Positions 28,813 through 41,254 of a stretch of DNA of 64,000 bases are shown here, in pieces. The position numbers and the translations under genes are program-made. The stretch is from Manduca sexta (taxonomy: Eukaryota; Arthropoda; Insecta; Lepidoptera; Sphingidae), in contig NC_051116.1 in NCBI RefSeq assembly GCF_014839805.1, positions 4,755,556-4,819,555 of the forward strand, written 5' to 3'. Every line of letters starts with the position of its first letter. Positions within the stretch are counted from its first letter, which is position 1. Under the pieces are notes generated by a model. That model was not told the origin of the DNA. It ran no database searches and saw only the letters and a list, made by a program, of their open reading frames with translations.

Positions 28813-30204
28813 ATATACCATAGAAGCGTGGTTGTTACCGAGCGTGTCTCTTATTAGACTTAATGTCTAATATCCAGACAATATTGACGTCAGCCGTAAC
28901 TGAATTTGCGCCGCGCATGGAACTTAGTTTCAAGTTTGGATCGCAATGGATTAATGGAGATAACTTATAGAACAGATTTGGTTAAGATGACGGAATATAT
29001 TGTTTCTATAATAATATATGAGGTAATCAGACCTGTATTATATCGACGGTTGAAGGGCAATTAAGCTACATGTTTTGCGATACAAGTTTCATACATATTT
29101 CAAATCAGCATTTTTTTCTATGTTCTGATAAACAAACGGTATTCGATTGTATAATTTGACTGCTTTGGTGTAGTTGTAATGCACTATTCACATTTTAATT
29201 GCCTTCCACGAACTTGAACCCAAGATCTCTCCAGGCAACACTGCCACTAAACCAAAGGCGATTTACATTACCAATTCATTCAAATTAGATTTCGCGCAGA
29301 CGCAAATTGCTAGACTAATAAACAGTAGGATAGTTGATACTTGTTTTAACTAAATAGATCAGTTTAGGAATTTAGTTGAAGAGGCGAAACCAGGATACCT
29401 CCATTTCGCTCTGTGTATTCCATCTGCTTATGTAATAGGAGGGGAGCCCATATTGGGCATAAATGATATACCCTGAATACAATATAGAAACACTATATTT
29501 AAATATAGATAGTTAAGATCTATTATAATCTCTTCAAGAAATACCGGTGTTCTTAATCACACTCATATCCGGCAGCAAAATATACTAATTCGAAGAAAGT
29601 GAAAGTGCTATAAAGGATGTTTAGAAACGGTTTGGCGTCGGTCGGAGAGAAGAAATGCCAGTATTGACTTATAATACTAAAATAATATAATGGGAATATC
29701 TTTGTAGGACTTTCCATGATGACATTCTTGGAAATTGGTAGCAGTGGTTTTCCATTGCATTCTACCCCAGAGTTATTTAGTCCTCAAGGTTGCTGTTGCC
29801 TCTTCCAACCGGTTGCCCGGACAGGTGTATGGTAATACTGCCACTGCTCGGTTGCCAGAACCTCGTTCGTTATCTTGCAGGGAGCATCACGCCAGCCCGA
29901 AGACCGACGTCACGAAAAGAAGATTAACAGAAACCGGTGGAAATATAATCCGCTCTAAATGCGGTACATCCAATGATGACAACGATCCTCAGTTATGAGG
30001 GACCGACTACTGATAGAAAGTCTTCGTAGGTGTAAGGAAGTACATGTTTAGACCAATTCCTGCCAGCTTCTCTTTATGTTGAATTTCTGTAGAATCTAAT
30101 TATCATCAGAACGACTTGGTGACTGCATTTATGCATATAAGTACGTATGTTGTGTTGGGCTCCCTTTTGGAATATTTCACGATACTAATAGGTAGATATT
30201 CTAA
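28813..30204. other. No gene recognised; weak repeat at about 29700-30010
   Basis: The 29700-30010 block (GGTAGCAGTGGTTTTCCATTGCATTC, CGACGTCACGAAAAGAAG, ACCGGTGGAAA) resembles part of 58790-58975. An 87-codon frame inside it shows no domain. Confidence 0.4.
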
Positions 30205-30640
30205 TGACTTTTCGTACGACCAACACCTCAGTCCGCCCCGTAACCATGAAAACTGCAGTCTTCGAAATTTCAAGAGAAAATCTTATCTATATATATAAGA
30301 ATGAATCCCTATTTCCCTTGGTCACGCCATCACGCGTGAACGGCTGGACTGATTTCACTATGTTTTTTCGTTGTGTTTGTTATTGTCAGGAGAAGGTTCT
30401 TATGAAAGAAAAAATTCAAAAAATTGCGCGGATAATTAGAAAACTTAACGAGAATATTTTTTATTTCACTGTCAATTGTTTGAAATAACTGTCAGCGATT
30501 GACAGAATGCTCGCTGCAAAAGACGGGACAACGTCTTTCGGGTCAACTAATTATAATATAAAAACTCGCGATAAAATTCCAAAACTCATATTATTTCGAT
30601 GTACATTCGCGTAAACATAAATGATTAGTTGTTGTTTCAG
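30205..30640 (+). repeat. Foldback family copy carrying an insertion
   Basis: Outer parts (CGACCAACACCTCAGTCC..AACTGCAGTCTTCGAAA and TATAATATAAAAACTCGCGATAAAATTCC..ACATTCGCGTAAACATAA) belong to the foldback family. About 30283-30547 (GAATCCCTATTTCCCTTGGTCACGCC.. to GACAACGTCTTTCGGGTC) is an unrelated insert. Boundaries are approximate. Confidence 0.55.
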
Positions 30641-31306
30641 TGTAATAAAAAATAAAACATGTCTGATTAAACATTAGGTTTACGAGAATGTAATTTGTTC
30701 TAACTTTACAAGAGCATCGTAAATACATTCGAGTACAGAAGTTTTGTCAGTTTCAAATAAATCCTGGCTTTACAAAGGAGTAATTGTCTCAAAGATTTCT
30801 GAGTGGAGGAGTAAACTAATGAAATTTATTTGCCTTTACTCTACCTTCATCAGTAGATAAAGACGTACCTAATTTCTTCATAATCAAGCTAAATAAAACA
30901 ACTACTGCACGAAGATGATTTGCGGGGCGACAACATCTTTTAGTCTGAAATCAGCAAAATGACAAAAAATACCCCGCATGCAGTATAATTTCCCCACAGA
31001 GGCAGTCTAGGAAAACATATACCAGGTTGTTTATCCCGGAATAAGCCCCGAGCAATAAGTAATAAACAGTAAAATCGGTACACCACAAGTAAAACCAACA
31101 TAACCAAAGTGCTAACTCGAAGTTGGAAGTTTTCTAACGATATGATCCTCACTCACGACCTAACAGTTTAAGTTGAAACGGCAATCATGCGGATAAATGC
31201 AGTGTTGTTCGAAATAACTTCGCTTTATGGCTCTATGAGGTGCGGAATACTGACTTGTATGGAGCTCGTTTGTGCATTTGAATTTGAAATTTTCATTTAC
31301 TCAAGG
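30641..31306. other. No gene recognised
   Basis: AT-rich, with no repeat family assigned. Confidence 0.4.
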
Positions 31307-31450
31307 TGGTAGGTATCTTATATGTGAGTGTCCGTCTGGGTAGGTACCACTGCAATGTCTATTTCTGCCGGCAAGCAGCAGTGTGCAGTCACTGTTGTGT
31401 TCCGTTTTGAAGGACATTGTAGCGAACTACTGGACATAATGAGACAGCAT
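31307..31450 (+). repeat. Repeat family 4, truncated
   Basis: GGTAGGTA..ATGTGAGTGTCCGTCTGGGTAGGTACCACTGCAATG..GCAGCAGTGTGCAGTCACTGTTGTG matches the starts of 34735-35030 and 55872-56172. A family 3 fragment at 31490-31615 follows. Confidence 0.6.
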
Positions 31451-31615
31451 GTTGCGGAGTGTGTCGCGACCCGGGATCGGGCTATGTATATCCAATAGGC
31501 CGACATAATTGTGTCAACTGCTGAGAGGTAATCATCTCTCGTCAGTCGACATACTATTGGACCCCACTCCACTTATCATCAAGTGCCAGGGGTCACTTTT
31601 TCGCAGATGTATAAA

Positions 31616-32084
31616 AAAATATATATTGAACCTCATAATATCTAGTTATGACACTAGGTAAAATTCCTTTGAACTATACTTAACATTTGAAGGAAGAAAT
31701 AGACAACTATGAATAAAAATTGTCTAGTTACAGTATTGTAAATCGAAGATTTCATTAATCAATTTGTATACCATACTTATAAAACAAGCGAAAATCAACC
31801 TTATAAATATTTTGACATAACATTCGTGTTATTATATACAAAGAGGCGTTTATTAAAAATACCTTACACTAAAAATTTCAGCGTGCATTTTACACGCAAA
31901 ATATTTTCGAATAAATATTTCTTATCTGACCCAATTTGGGTGATATTTTTCATAAACTGTTTATGATTGGATTCTTTTTTAAATCCTAAGCGTCATATCA
32001 CATCACGGATTTTATATCAATAGCTTTTGCTAGTTTACGAATTTTACTGAACCAAACTTCAGATATCTAGGTCTTCAGAAGGTA
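31616..32084. other. No gene recognised
   Basis: AT-rich DNA with no assigned repeat. Confidence 0.4.
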
Positions 32085-32350
32085 TAAAATAAAACAAAGA
32101 CACATCACGCATTTATCACCGAATGGGTAAGCAAAGGCGCAACCAGGGCACCCACTTTTCGTCAAGTTTGTTCCGACCCATGATGTGATAGGGGGCGAGC
32201 CTATCGCCATATCAGGCACAAATTTCAGACTCCGAGGTGACACTGAGCAGAAAAACCCAAAAATCACTTTGCCCGACCCGGGATTCAAACCCAGGACCTC
32301 AGAGCGCTATCATACTGCGCATGCACTACAACTACGCCATCTAGGCAGTC
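32085..32350 (-). repeat. tRNA-derived SINE, family 2, full length
   Basis: Reverse copy: ACACATCACGCATTTAT tail, CCATGATGTGATAGGGGGCGAGCCTATCGCC body, then the tRNA-like head (on the minus strand GCCTAGATGGCGTAGTTG as A box and GGGTTTGAATCCCGGG as B box). Confidence 0.75.
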
Positions 32351-32745
32351 ATAAGTAAAATAAAATAAATAAGTACAAAAAGTACCTCCAATCTCTACAC
32401 TACCAAAATACAAAATGGCTTCATGTATAATGGAGGGCTGTTGGTGCGTCACGAAACCCGAATTATCAACTGTATAATTGTCCTGCACTGGTCTACATGT
32501 CACTGACAAACGTAAATTGAGTTAGATTGGACGGGTGACCATGATTTACTGGAAATCGCGGATAGATCTTTGGATGTTTCTTTTTGTTGTGTTTTTTGGT
32601 GTTTGTTTATTATGTTATGTTTATTTTGTTGTAAGCTTGATGCTTTTAATACTTTCATTATTTCTACCAGTGATATGACAGTGTACTATTAGGTATGAAG
32701 GTAGGCCTTACGCTTCCTTTGCCTTGCTTATGTTGACGTCGAAGG

Positions 32746-33402
32746 CAGAGGCGGCTCGTGAATTTTTTTGATGGGGGTTCACAAAAAAATAATTGAAAAA
32801 CTAGAGCTTACTATTTATTTTATTTGTATATCTTATCTTTTCACACTGTTTAATAAAAGATATACTGTATTGTTCCATTTTAACACAAAATATCGCGCAT
32901 AAACTATTTTTTAATACTTATTTTAAAAAAAACTGCGAATTAACTGACGAAGTCAACGAGCTTGCTTAAAGTTGTTTGTAAACATAAGAACGACAACTGC
33001 GCATAAGTAGGATACCCCTCGGCGCGCGCACGACACGGCTGACTGAACGACAACTGAGTGACGCGTGAGCGGCGCTCCAGATTACGCTAATTTCTCATAC
33101 GATATCATTTGTTTCACGCGTCAGCCCGAGCCGATCTCTCTCTTTCGCACTCATTGAATACATTACTAAGAGTTGTACTAAATTTCATTTCATAGGAGCA
33201 CAATCGCTGGCGCTCCACTCGTTACAAATTGACGCTACCTATATAGGTAATATAATAGACTTTTTATAGGCATAGTAAAATATAAAGAATGTAATGTAAG
33301 GATCTTATGTATTATAAATATATATAAATTATTAAATTAGCTAAGTATATAATTTTCGTGGGAGTGCACTGCACCAGCGCTCTTTCGGATGAGCCGCCTC
33401 TG
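32746..33402. mobile_element. hAT-type non-autonomous element (657 bp)
   Basis: Ends CAGAGGCGGCTC and GAGCCGCCTCTG are perfect 12-bp inverted repeats beginning CAG, and GTCGAAGG is duplicated on both sides (32738-32745 and 33403-33410). An 8-bp duplication with CAG..CTG ends is the hAT signature. The interior is non-coding. It interrupts a GC-rich block whose two halves join as ..GACGTCGAAGG/CATCCTTCGG... Confidence 0.85.
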
Positions 33403-33740
33403 GTCGAAGGCATCCTTCGGGGCGCGGGGGCTTTTAAGGCCCTCATAGCAAGAGGCGGGCCGCTTTAGGCGAAATCGCGCAAGAACGCCTGTGGCAAACT
33501 TAGACATTTCTCTCGGAGGTAGCCCACTAGCCGTTCCCAATGCGTGGAAGATGGCCACCGCGGAGGTTTAGTTGGTATGCCGTGCATAGGGTGTATATAG
33601 TGTTAGGAACTTGGTCCGATGGTCGCCTGAAGTTTATCATCTTTCCGGGCGGCTTAACGTCGTAAGGTACGGTGAACCCAAAATACCCACCTAGACGTCC
33701 CCTCGGATGGGCAGTAGTCATAAGACACTTTCCACACTCC
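33403..33740 (+). repeat. GC-rich block, probably a LINE/repeat fragment
   Basis: Base composition jumps here (GGGGCGCGGGGGCTTTTAAGGCC.., CCCACCTAGACGTCCCCTCGG). Open frames on the minus strand (33337-33558, 33527-33721) are short and show no domain. It continues a sequence begun before 32738. The class is uncertain. Confidence 0.4.
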
Positions 33741-34244
33741 TCGTTGTACGTTGCAATTTGAAGTTTAGGCTGTTCATTTCATTTAAACTTTGTATACAAT
33801 CTTTACAGATGGATTTAATATCATAGGCATCTTCTAGTCACAGAGATAAGAGGAGCTGCTATTGCTGGCAATTTTTTAATTTGTTATGTGACAAAAAGTT
33901 AAAATTTAGCAAATAAATACTCTTACAATTATTCAAAATACCAACTACCACACAGTGTAATTATTTATTTAGAAAACTAAATAAAAATATAATTTCTATA
34001 TAATTATAGCTTCTTGTTAAACCCACTTCATTTCGGACATTCCATAACTTCATAACACATGGCTACCCTACTCGCACAAAGTAAATTTTAACACGTGCCT
34101 TGCCTGCAGCTATGTGCGCCTGCTTCCAAATAATAGTTGTTTTTTTAGTTTAAATGTAAAATGATTGAGCGGTAAAGCAAAGAGGCGACAATCGGAGCAT
34201 CCGAATTAGCTTAGTCGAACAAAATGAAACCCAGGGTTCAGTAC

Positions 34245-34572
34245 ACAAATAATATCAGCCCTTTATTATATACTCTCTCACTGCTGGGCACGGGCTTCCT
34301 CTACTACTGAGAGGGAATAGGCCTTAGTCCACAACGCTGGCCTAGTGCGGATTGGTAGACTTTACACACCTTCGAAAATTCCTATACAGAGAATTTCTCA
34401 GGTGTGCAGGTTTCCTCACGATGTTTTCCTTCACCGTCAAAGGAAGCGATAATTCACAAAGAATACACACATATTTTTTTAGAAAAGTCAGAGGTGTCTG
34501 CACTTGGGATTTGAACCTGCGGACATTCTTCTCGGCAGTCCATTCCACAACCAACTAGGCTATCGCCGCAAT
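34245..34572 (-). repeat. tRNA-derived SINE, family 1
   Basis: Reverse full-length copy from AATAATATCAGCCCT to the tRNA-like head ending CAACTAGGCTATCGCCGC. Confidence 0.8.
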
Positions 34573-34734
34573 TAAGTACATGTACACAAATAGTTTTACT
34601 TAATTACATACGTATCATCACGCCTTTGTCTTTGAGGGACAGGCTGAGGTAATACCTACATTTTGCCAGGTTCTGTTTCCACTGTTTGTGTAGTCTGGTT
34701 ATACAGTTCATCATCAAAAAATTAAGTATACTGT

Positions 34735-35030
34735 TGGTAGGTCTCTCACATGTGAGACTCCGCCTGGGTAGGTACCACCGCAATGTCTATTTCTGCCAAG
34801 CAGCAGTGTGTAGTCACTGTTGTGTTCCGGTTTGAAAGACATTGTAGCCAGTGTAACTACTGGACATAAGACTTAACATCTGATGTCTCTGAATGGCAAG
34901 CGTAGTGGAATATCAAACAATATTTTATAATTCAAGGTATTGGATTGTGTTTCTTTTATTTATGGATCGTATCGCTTACCATCAGGCGAACGGCAAGCTC
35001 GTCACGTCAATCTAAGCAATAAAAAAACTG
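34735..35030 (+). repeat. Repeat family 4, near full length
   Basis: From GGTAGGTCTCACATGTGAGA through GACATTGTAGCCAGTGTAACTACTGGACATAAG to CTTACCATCAGGCGAACGGC, CTCGTC and AGCAATAAAAAA. The poly-A-like end suggests a retroposon 3' end. No gene is seen in 35031-35424. Confidence 0.65.
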
Positions 35031-35424
35031 GCTAAATGCTCTTAAAATAAAATCAACTAAAAATAAACATTTAAACAGACGCTGAAACAATAATAAACAA
35101 CCAAATTTAAATTAACATAAAGGTTGAATTCGCAAACTTACAAATAGTGTAATTAAACTAGATTTAGGGCTCTGGAATGATGCGAACTCACCTTAATTAC
35201 TCGTTCGCTGTCAACTATAATGCGGTGAGCACACGCGATGCATTCCGTGTCGGTAACTGTATTGTGATAGTAGGTTCGTTCATACGTGCCGGAGTGTTGA
35301 CGACACGATGTTTTAGCTTACGTATGCAATTGTGTCGATTAAGTGATAAAAATATTAAAAATTTGAAAGAGTTTTTTTTTAATTATATATATGAATATAT
35401 TTGTAAAATGTAGGTAGATTTTGT

Positions 35425-35605
35425 AACAGATTTTTCGGACGACTAACAACTCAGTCTCCCGTGATGACGAAGGCTGCAGTCTTTCGGGAAATTTCGGGAA
35501 AAAATTATAACATAAAAAAACTGTGATAAAATCCGATAAATAGTTATTTCAATATCTAATATTCGCGTAAACATAAGAAATAATAAAAGTATAATTGATT
35601 CAATT
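35425..35605 (+). repeat. Foldback family, right half
   Basis: ACTCAGTCTCCCGTGATGACGAAGGCTGCAG.., AAAATTATAACATAAAAAAACTGTGATAAAATCCG.., TATTCGCGTAAACATAAGAAAT. Confidence 0.6.
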
Positions 35606-36139
35606 TCTAAATAAATCTCATTCGTAAAAGTTTTTTTTAGACACAATTTAATGGCCATTAAATTATCATAGGATATTTTTTTTATTCTTATCATATAAAT
35701 ACCAACTCCGTTTAAAGACATATTTAGTTTTACTTATAAAAATTACGCAAACCTAAGTTTAATTCAAACACAAATTTACTCGATCAGCTGTAAGTCAAAA
35801 TCCGCCATCTTGCCTCTTAATAACGTTGAATAGAAAACCGGTGATATTTTTGACAGCTATTTAAGCAATTCTTAACCACCTCTTAACGCTTCAACAAGTT
35901 CATAAGTAAGACTGATTAAATTAGAAGATAGGAACACAGTTTTTATTTTTACTCACGTTGTCATCGTAGATTATGAACGAACCTTTGCGGTTCAAGTTTA
36001 CACTGGCGTTTTTACAAGGCGCGTACTTTTCGTGTCTCCCACGGCGTTAACCAGAGCGCACCGGGTTTTCAACCTCCATTACAACCACTTTGTTGATGGC
36101 TATGTTTATTTGGATGCGGTAGTTTATGAAAGAGTATTG

Positions 36140-36372
36140 ACCGACTGCCTCGATGGCGTAGTTGTACTGCATGCGCGGTACGACAGCGCTCTGAGGTCCT
36201 GGGTTCGAATCCCGGGTAAGGCAAAGTTGGATTTTTATACTCAGTTTCACGGAGTCTTTGTGCCCGATATGGCGATAGGCTCGCATTACGTCATGGAACG
36301 GAATACACACGACGGAAAGTGCGGTGGTGCATCTGTTTACCCCTTCAAGAATAAAAGTCGTGAGTGTATGTA
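36140..36372 (+). repeat. tRNA-derived SINE, family 2
   Basis: Head GACTGCCTCGATGGCGTAGTTG (A box) and GGTCCTGGGTTCGAATCCCGGG (B box), then TTGTGCCCGATATGGCGATAGGC and a TACCCCTTC..AATAAAAG end. Internal deletions occur compared with 58973-59235. Confidence 0.75.
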
Positions 36373-36424
36373 TTTATGTAGTGGAGTAGTACTGCTAAAA
36401 GTTGCGAATTTTTACACCTGAGTT

Positions 36425-36580
36425 GGTTACGGGTTTGGCAAATACCGGAGAGTACTGAATTACTAGTACTGGAGAATACTGAGTTGCTAGTACCTCAGAA
36501 TACTGAATTGCTAGTACTACAGAATGCTGAATGCTAGTACCATAGAATACTGAATGCTAGTACCATAGAAGACTGCATTG
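36425..36580 (+). repeat. Minisatellite, 23-25 bp unit, about six copies
   Basis: Units follow the pattern (G/C/T)AGAATACTGAATTGCTAGTAC(C/T). The earlier units are 25 bp and the later ones 23-24 bp, having lost bases within TTGCTAG. The last copy fades at TAGAAGACTGCATTGG. Confidence 0.8.
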
Positions 36581-36954
36581 GAATTATATTTCGTTTTTCC
36601 GGGTAACATATCATAACGATAAAGTAAAGAATGTGAGGTGGCATAAAACTGTAATATTGAATTGATCAAAAGTGATATTGTGTCTCGAATACTTTTTTTT
36701 TAGACCTACCACAGTACAGTACATAACAGTACCATTAACGATATAAGGCGCTAATAGAACACCTTCCTTCCTATTTTCTTTAAGACTACACCTCTTCAAA
36801 GTCAGTAATATACTTACAGTCCCTCTGGCATCTATTTGCTAAGTCCGTTTGTGATGTTATTATAAACGGAAAATTTGAAAATCAAATCTGTTAACATAAA
36901 ACTTAACTAAAAACGTCACAAGAAAATAATAATTCTCATTTTCGTTAACTTGGA

Positions 36955-37150
36955 CGGCATAATTATCCTAGTTATTTTAGTTTTAAAACCAAACTACTCA
37001 AACGATTTTGAAAAAGTTTTTACGAGACTAATCTAAAGGTATATTTTTTCCAATAAAAATAATGTTCCAAATCGACTCAGAAATGTCCGAGTTCTGAGGT
37101 AACAAACATAAAAAATGGGTCGAATTGAGAACCTCCTTTTTTGAAGTCTG
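36955..37150 (-). repeat. Inverted copy of the 'TTAACCGACTTC' repeat
   Basis: Ends with the reverse of TTAACAGACTTCAAAAAAGGAGG, preceded by GGGTCGAATTGAGAACC. The neighbouring regions 36581-36954 and 37151-38251 contain no recognised gene. Confidence 0.5.
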
Positions 37151-38251
37151 TTAAAAATAAAATTAACACATATTTCATTAATCCTTTTTTCGCATTTTTA
37201 TTCAAAATTTATATATGCACTGTTATTTTATGTTTTTAAGGCTATAATCTTGATTGCCCTTAAAACTTACGGATTACCGCATCCACAATTATTTTCTATC
37301 ATACCTGTCGAACAATCGTGAATAGTGAATATCCTACGTTTGCACTATTTACCGCTGACCTTGCATTGTTCTCAGTAATATTTATTGTTTCGCGAAACGG
37401 TGTGTTCTGCTTAGATCCGGTAAATAAAATCTTTAAAAGAATCTTACTACTTATGCAAACTATTGTACACTAGGTGATCGTCGCGACTTTGTCCACCTGA
37501 AAGGCCTTTTTTGCTTCAAAAGCCCCTAACAACTAATCGAAGCCAGCGCTATATATTGAAAAAATCAGATAAAAACACTTTACCTATAGGAAAAAATTAC
37601 CTGAATAAATAGTAGTCTATGCGATCCGAGATATGGTCCTCCCGTGTGTGAAATTCCATCAAAATCCGTTTAATTGTTTCTAGACTTACTTCTAACAAAA
37701 ATTCACAGATTTTTACTGTATAAATATGTACTAAGATTAAAATGACATTAGACGTAATATTTTTGCGATGAATTTTATTAATCATGTTTTTTATTCAGTT
37801 ATTTGAAATATTTCATTGGGTCTTGGTTTACAAGAGTCTAGATACCGCAGTGAAGTTTATTTCTTCGCTTTGTAACCTTTCTTAGTTCGTTTTTTTGTGT
37901 TTTATCTCTCAGTTCTAGTTTTGCTGTAAAGTTCATTAAGTTTTTCTTGACCTATTATTATTAGATGAAACAATATTCTAGAAATAAATACGTTTACTTA
38001 CTTCTAACGGTAAAACCATCTTCAAATTCATGGTATAATCTTATTTTATCTATTTTTAAAAAATCCAACCACCATTGTTTCAATAATAAAAATACAATGT
38101 GCGTAACTTCTACAATTACAAAATTTTATAAGGCCGATATTACTAAACCAACGAAACAGACATTAATTTTATTATATTACATTAAATTATTTATACTATA
38201 GTACGATGTGAAGAATATAATTGTAGAATATAGATAGATATTGTAACTTTG

Positions 38252-38690
38252 ACTTTTTGGACGACCAACAAACACCTTACCCCCTTATTCATAGACGTTT
38301 TTTATCTAAGGACGGAGTAAAGCTGTGATAACAAGTCTGTTTCTCAGTGCTGACGGCATGACAGCCCTCGCAGTGCGTAGACATAGGGCCGTTGTGATTG
38401 GCTAATATTGAGATACAACAATATTAGTCAATCACAAAGGCCCTATGTCTGTTTCTTAGTGCCGTTGGGCACTGAAAAACAGACTTGTTATCACAGCTTT
38501 ACTCCGTCCTTAGATAAAAAACGTTTATGAATAAGGGGGTTAGTCTTTCCGTGACAATGAAGGCTGCAAAGTCTTCAAAACGCCAGAAGAAAACTATAAT
38601 ACAAAAAATCCCGATAAAATTCATAAAATAGTTTTTTATTATGTCTAACATTCACTGAAACAAAGAAATCATTAAGTTAATTAGTTATAT
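38252..38690 (+). repeat. Foldback family copy interrupted by a MITE
   Basis: GACTTTTTGGACGACCAACA before the MITE and TCCGTGACAATGAAGGCTGC..AATACAAAAAATCCCGATAAAATTC..TCTAACATTC after it are contiguous in other family members. Confidence 0.7.
38280..38539. mobile_element. PIF/Harbinger-type MITE (260 bp)
   Basis: Long inverted ends: CCCCCTTATTCATAGACGTTTTTTATCTAAGGACGGAG pairs with the mirrored right end, extending inward through AAGCTGTGATAACAAGTCTGTTT and ATAGGGCC..TTGTGATTG. The 3-bp TTA is duplicated (38277-38279 and 38540-38542). A TWA duplication with long inverted repeats fits Harbinger-type MITEs. Confidence 0.85.
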
Positions 38691-39318
38691 TACTTGCAAG
38701 TGTATTATCACTTCGCGGTACCAGGAGAGCATAAGATCAAAACATCAGATCCAATTGCACGGAACCTTTGTTCGCTAATGCCAGCATACCGTTGAGTGTT
38801 GTACTTGTCTGTGGAAACTGGAATAAGTTTACATCTCCGAGGTAATTGTCGAATAGTTAAGTGGCTATTGTTAATATTTATATTTAAAAATGTGTATATT
38901 AGGAATTATGTTTTCGTTTTAGTATTGAAAATACGAAACAAATTTCGAGATTTGATGCTAAAACATTTTATTTCATGTTGAGATATCTTCTGAACATCAG
39001 TTAATATAGATATATTTAAAAACGTGTATTTTTATTAGTAATTATGTTTACGTTTTAGTATTGAAAATACGAAAGAAATTTCGAGATGTGATCTTTTTTT
39101 TTTGTTAAGATATCTTTTAAACATCAGTCGTTGATAAATTTATTTACCATATCTAATAACATACACATAGTAAAACCGTATTTGAAGTTTTCTTTTAAGT
39201 ATATAATATACTTTTGTTAGGACACTCCGCTCTTCCTTAATTAGATATATTAACAAGATATGTATAATGTACTTATTATTATTATATTTAGTAAGTATTA
39301 TGTGTGTATGTGTGCGTA

Positions 39319-39485
39319 GTGTACGAGGACCTCCGACTCGCTGGTCCGACAACATTCGCAGGATCGCCGGTGGACGCTGGATGAGGAGAGCAGAGGACCG
39401 AGCAAACATGGCGCGCTCTAGGGGAGGCCTATGTTCAGCAGTGGACGGTTGAAGACTGATAAGATGAGTATGTGTGTGTGTGTGT
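39319..39485 (+). pseudogene. RTE-like LINE 3' end with (TG)n tail
   Basis: The plus-strand peptide GPPTRWSDNIRRIAGGRWMR, followed by AEDRA, is the conserved C-terminal segment of insect RTE-type reverse transcriptase proteins. A frame break then affects the final residues and a TGTGTGTGTG tail follows. Only the last about 45 codons remain. Confidence 0.7.
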
Positions 39486-39503
39486 ATTATTAGTGTCATT
39501 AAT

Positions 39504-39826
39504 AATAATAATAATATCAGCCCTGTCTTATATACTTGCCCACTACTGAGCACGGGCCTCCTCTACAACTGAGAGGGATTAGGCCTTAGTCCACCACACT
39601 GGCCCAGTGCACATTGATAGTCTTCACACACCTCCGAAATTCCTATAGAGAAATTCTCAAATGTAAAGGTTTCCTTACGATGTCTTCCTTCACCGTTAAA
39701 GCGCACGATAAATTCACAAAGAATACACATGATTTTTAGAAAAGTCAGAGGTGTGTGCCCTTGGAATTTGAACCTGCGGACATTCGTCTTGGCAGTCCGT
39801 TCCACACCCAACTAGGCTATCGCCGC
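39504..39826 (-). repeat. tRNA-derived SINE, family 1, with 17-bp target duplication
   Basis: Flanked by TTATTAGTGTCATTAAT at 39487-39503 and again at 39827-39843. It has an internal (AAT)n tail and a complete tRNA-like head. It inserted just beside the (TG)n tail of the LINE fragment. Confidence 0.88.
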
Positions 39827-40277
39827 TTATTAGTGTCATTAATGGTCTTGAAATTAATATTTGCAAAACGCTTAAAACTCATTACTTTTTTCAAAAATGC
39901 TCCCAGATAATCTCAGCTATTCATGAAGCTAGAATATTTTGACAATAGCTACTCCAATCTTCCTACCCTCTTTCACTATCAAATATTAAAAATTCCCAAC
40001 GGATATAAAGATACAGGAATCCAATTTCGTATTTCCTTACAATGCTTTATACCGTGTCCCAGACTGGGGCGAACTTAAATTAAAAAATATCAATACTGCA
40101 AAGGCGATGTATTTTTCTGTTTCCATCTCGGCTTTGGAAAATTTATTTTGATAGATAGGATTCTAGAGTAATGTAGATCAAGTATTTGGTATATACTTGA
40201 TATATTTGGTGTATACTTGGACGGAATTTGTTAAGTATAAAATCGGTATGATAAATTATTGAATTAATATTAGGAAT

Positions 40278-40452
40278 AACTCGATAGTCGAGAAGTGGAA
40301 CTGTCTGCCGAGGCGAAAGCCCGTAGGTTCAAAGCCCACGAGCATGCGTCTCTGACTTTTCCAAAGCGTTATTGACTAAACCTTAGTAGTAAAAGCCCGT
40401 GCCCAACAGTCGAACAGTATATCATACATTACTGATATTATTATTAATAACT
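40278..40452 (+). repeat. SINE family 1, old and internally deleted
   Basis: Head TCGATAGTCGAGAAGTGGAACTGTCTGCCGAGGCGAA with B-box-like GGTTCAAAGCCC, a long deletion, then AGCCCGTGCCCAACAGT and a TGATATTATTATTAAT tail. Confidence 0.6.
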
Positions 40453-40649
40453 AAATAATAAATACTCACTAAATCCAATCGACATCCTTGGCTAATATTG
40501 TTGATGATGATGATGATGAATATAATGATGATAATACCTGTATGAAAGAAATGCAAAAAAGACATCAATCAATATTGACGTTATATGTTTCTAAATAATA
40601 TTTAACTAAAGACCTAATAGACGACGAGGTTATACCTATCTTAGCACGT

Positions 40650-40835
40650 CAAGCCGCTGGTCCAACGTCTGTTCTCTCTCCGGTAATGCAGGATTACCGT
40701 CTCACCAGACTATGACAGTGAAGGAACAGAGAGTGCACCTGTGCAATGTGCACACACTTGTGCAGTATAATATCTCCTGCTCACCTATGTGATCTCCGTT
40801 GAATTAAAGGCCTTGGCCGACATTTGGCTAAGAAG
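40650..40835 (-). repeat. Repeat family 7, uninterrupted
   Basis: Reversed relative to 6535-6665. It contains TTACCGTCTCACCAGACTATGACAG and GTGCACCTGTGCAATGTGCACACACTTG, the site that is interrupted in the 24010-25205 copy. Confidence 0.65.
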
Positions 40836-41254
40836 GAATCAAACCTACCTAATTAAGACAAATAATTCTTAAATTTATTAAACTATGTTAATTAAGATTT
40901 AAGATACCAATGAACCGACACAAAACTCCAAATAAAGAAATAAAACGAAAAAAAATATTGCAAAATCAGTAATTGTTTGTTTAAAAGTACCAGGGCAACA
41001 TAAAGTGAAAATAGCGTTTGTAAGCTGCCGCTGAATCACGTAGCTAACTTGGCGTAGGGCGGCAACTCATTATCCGATATAATTAATTGGAGTTCAGTAG
41101 AAAAGTTGCGTCCTGTCGGACTGGGGAAATTTGGTGACGATGCTTCGGGTTCTCTAGATATGGCAGTATCTGTGAAGATTATATTTTGGTAATCATTCTA
41201 GGACTATTTGGCTATTGTACATTATATTAAAATTGCTATTATATTACTTCTAGC

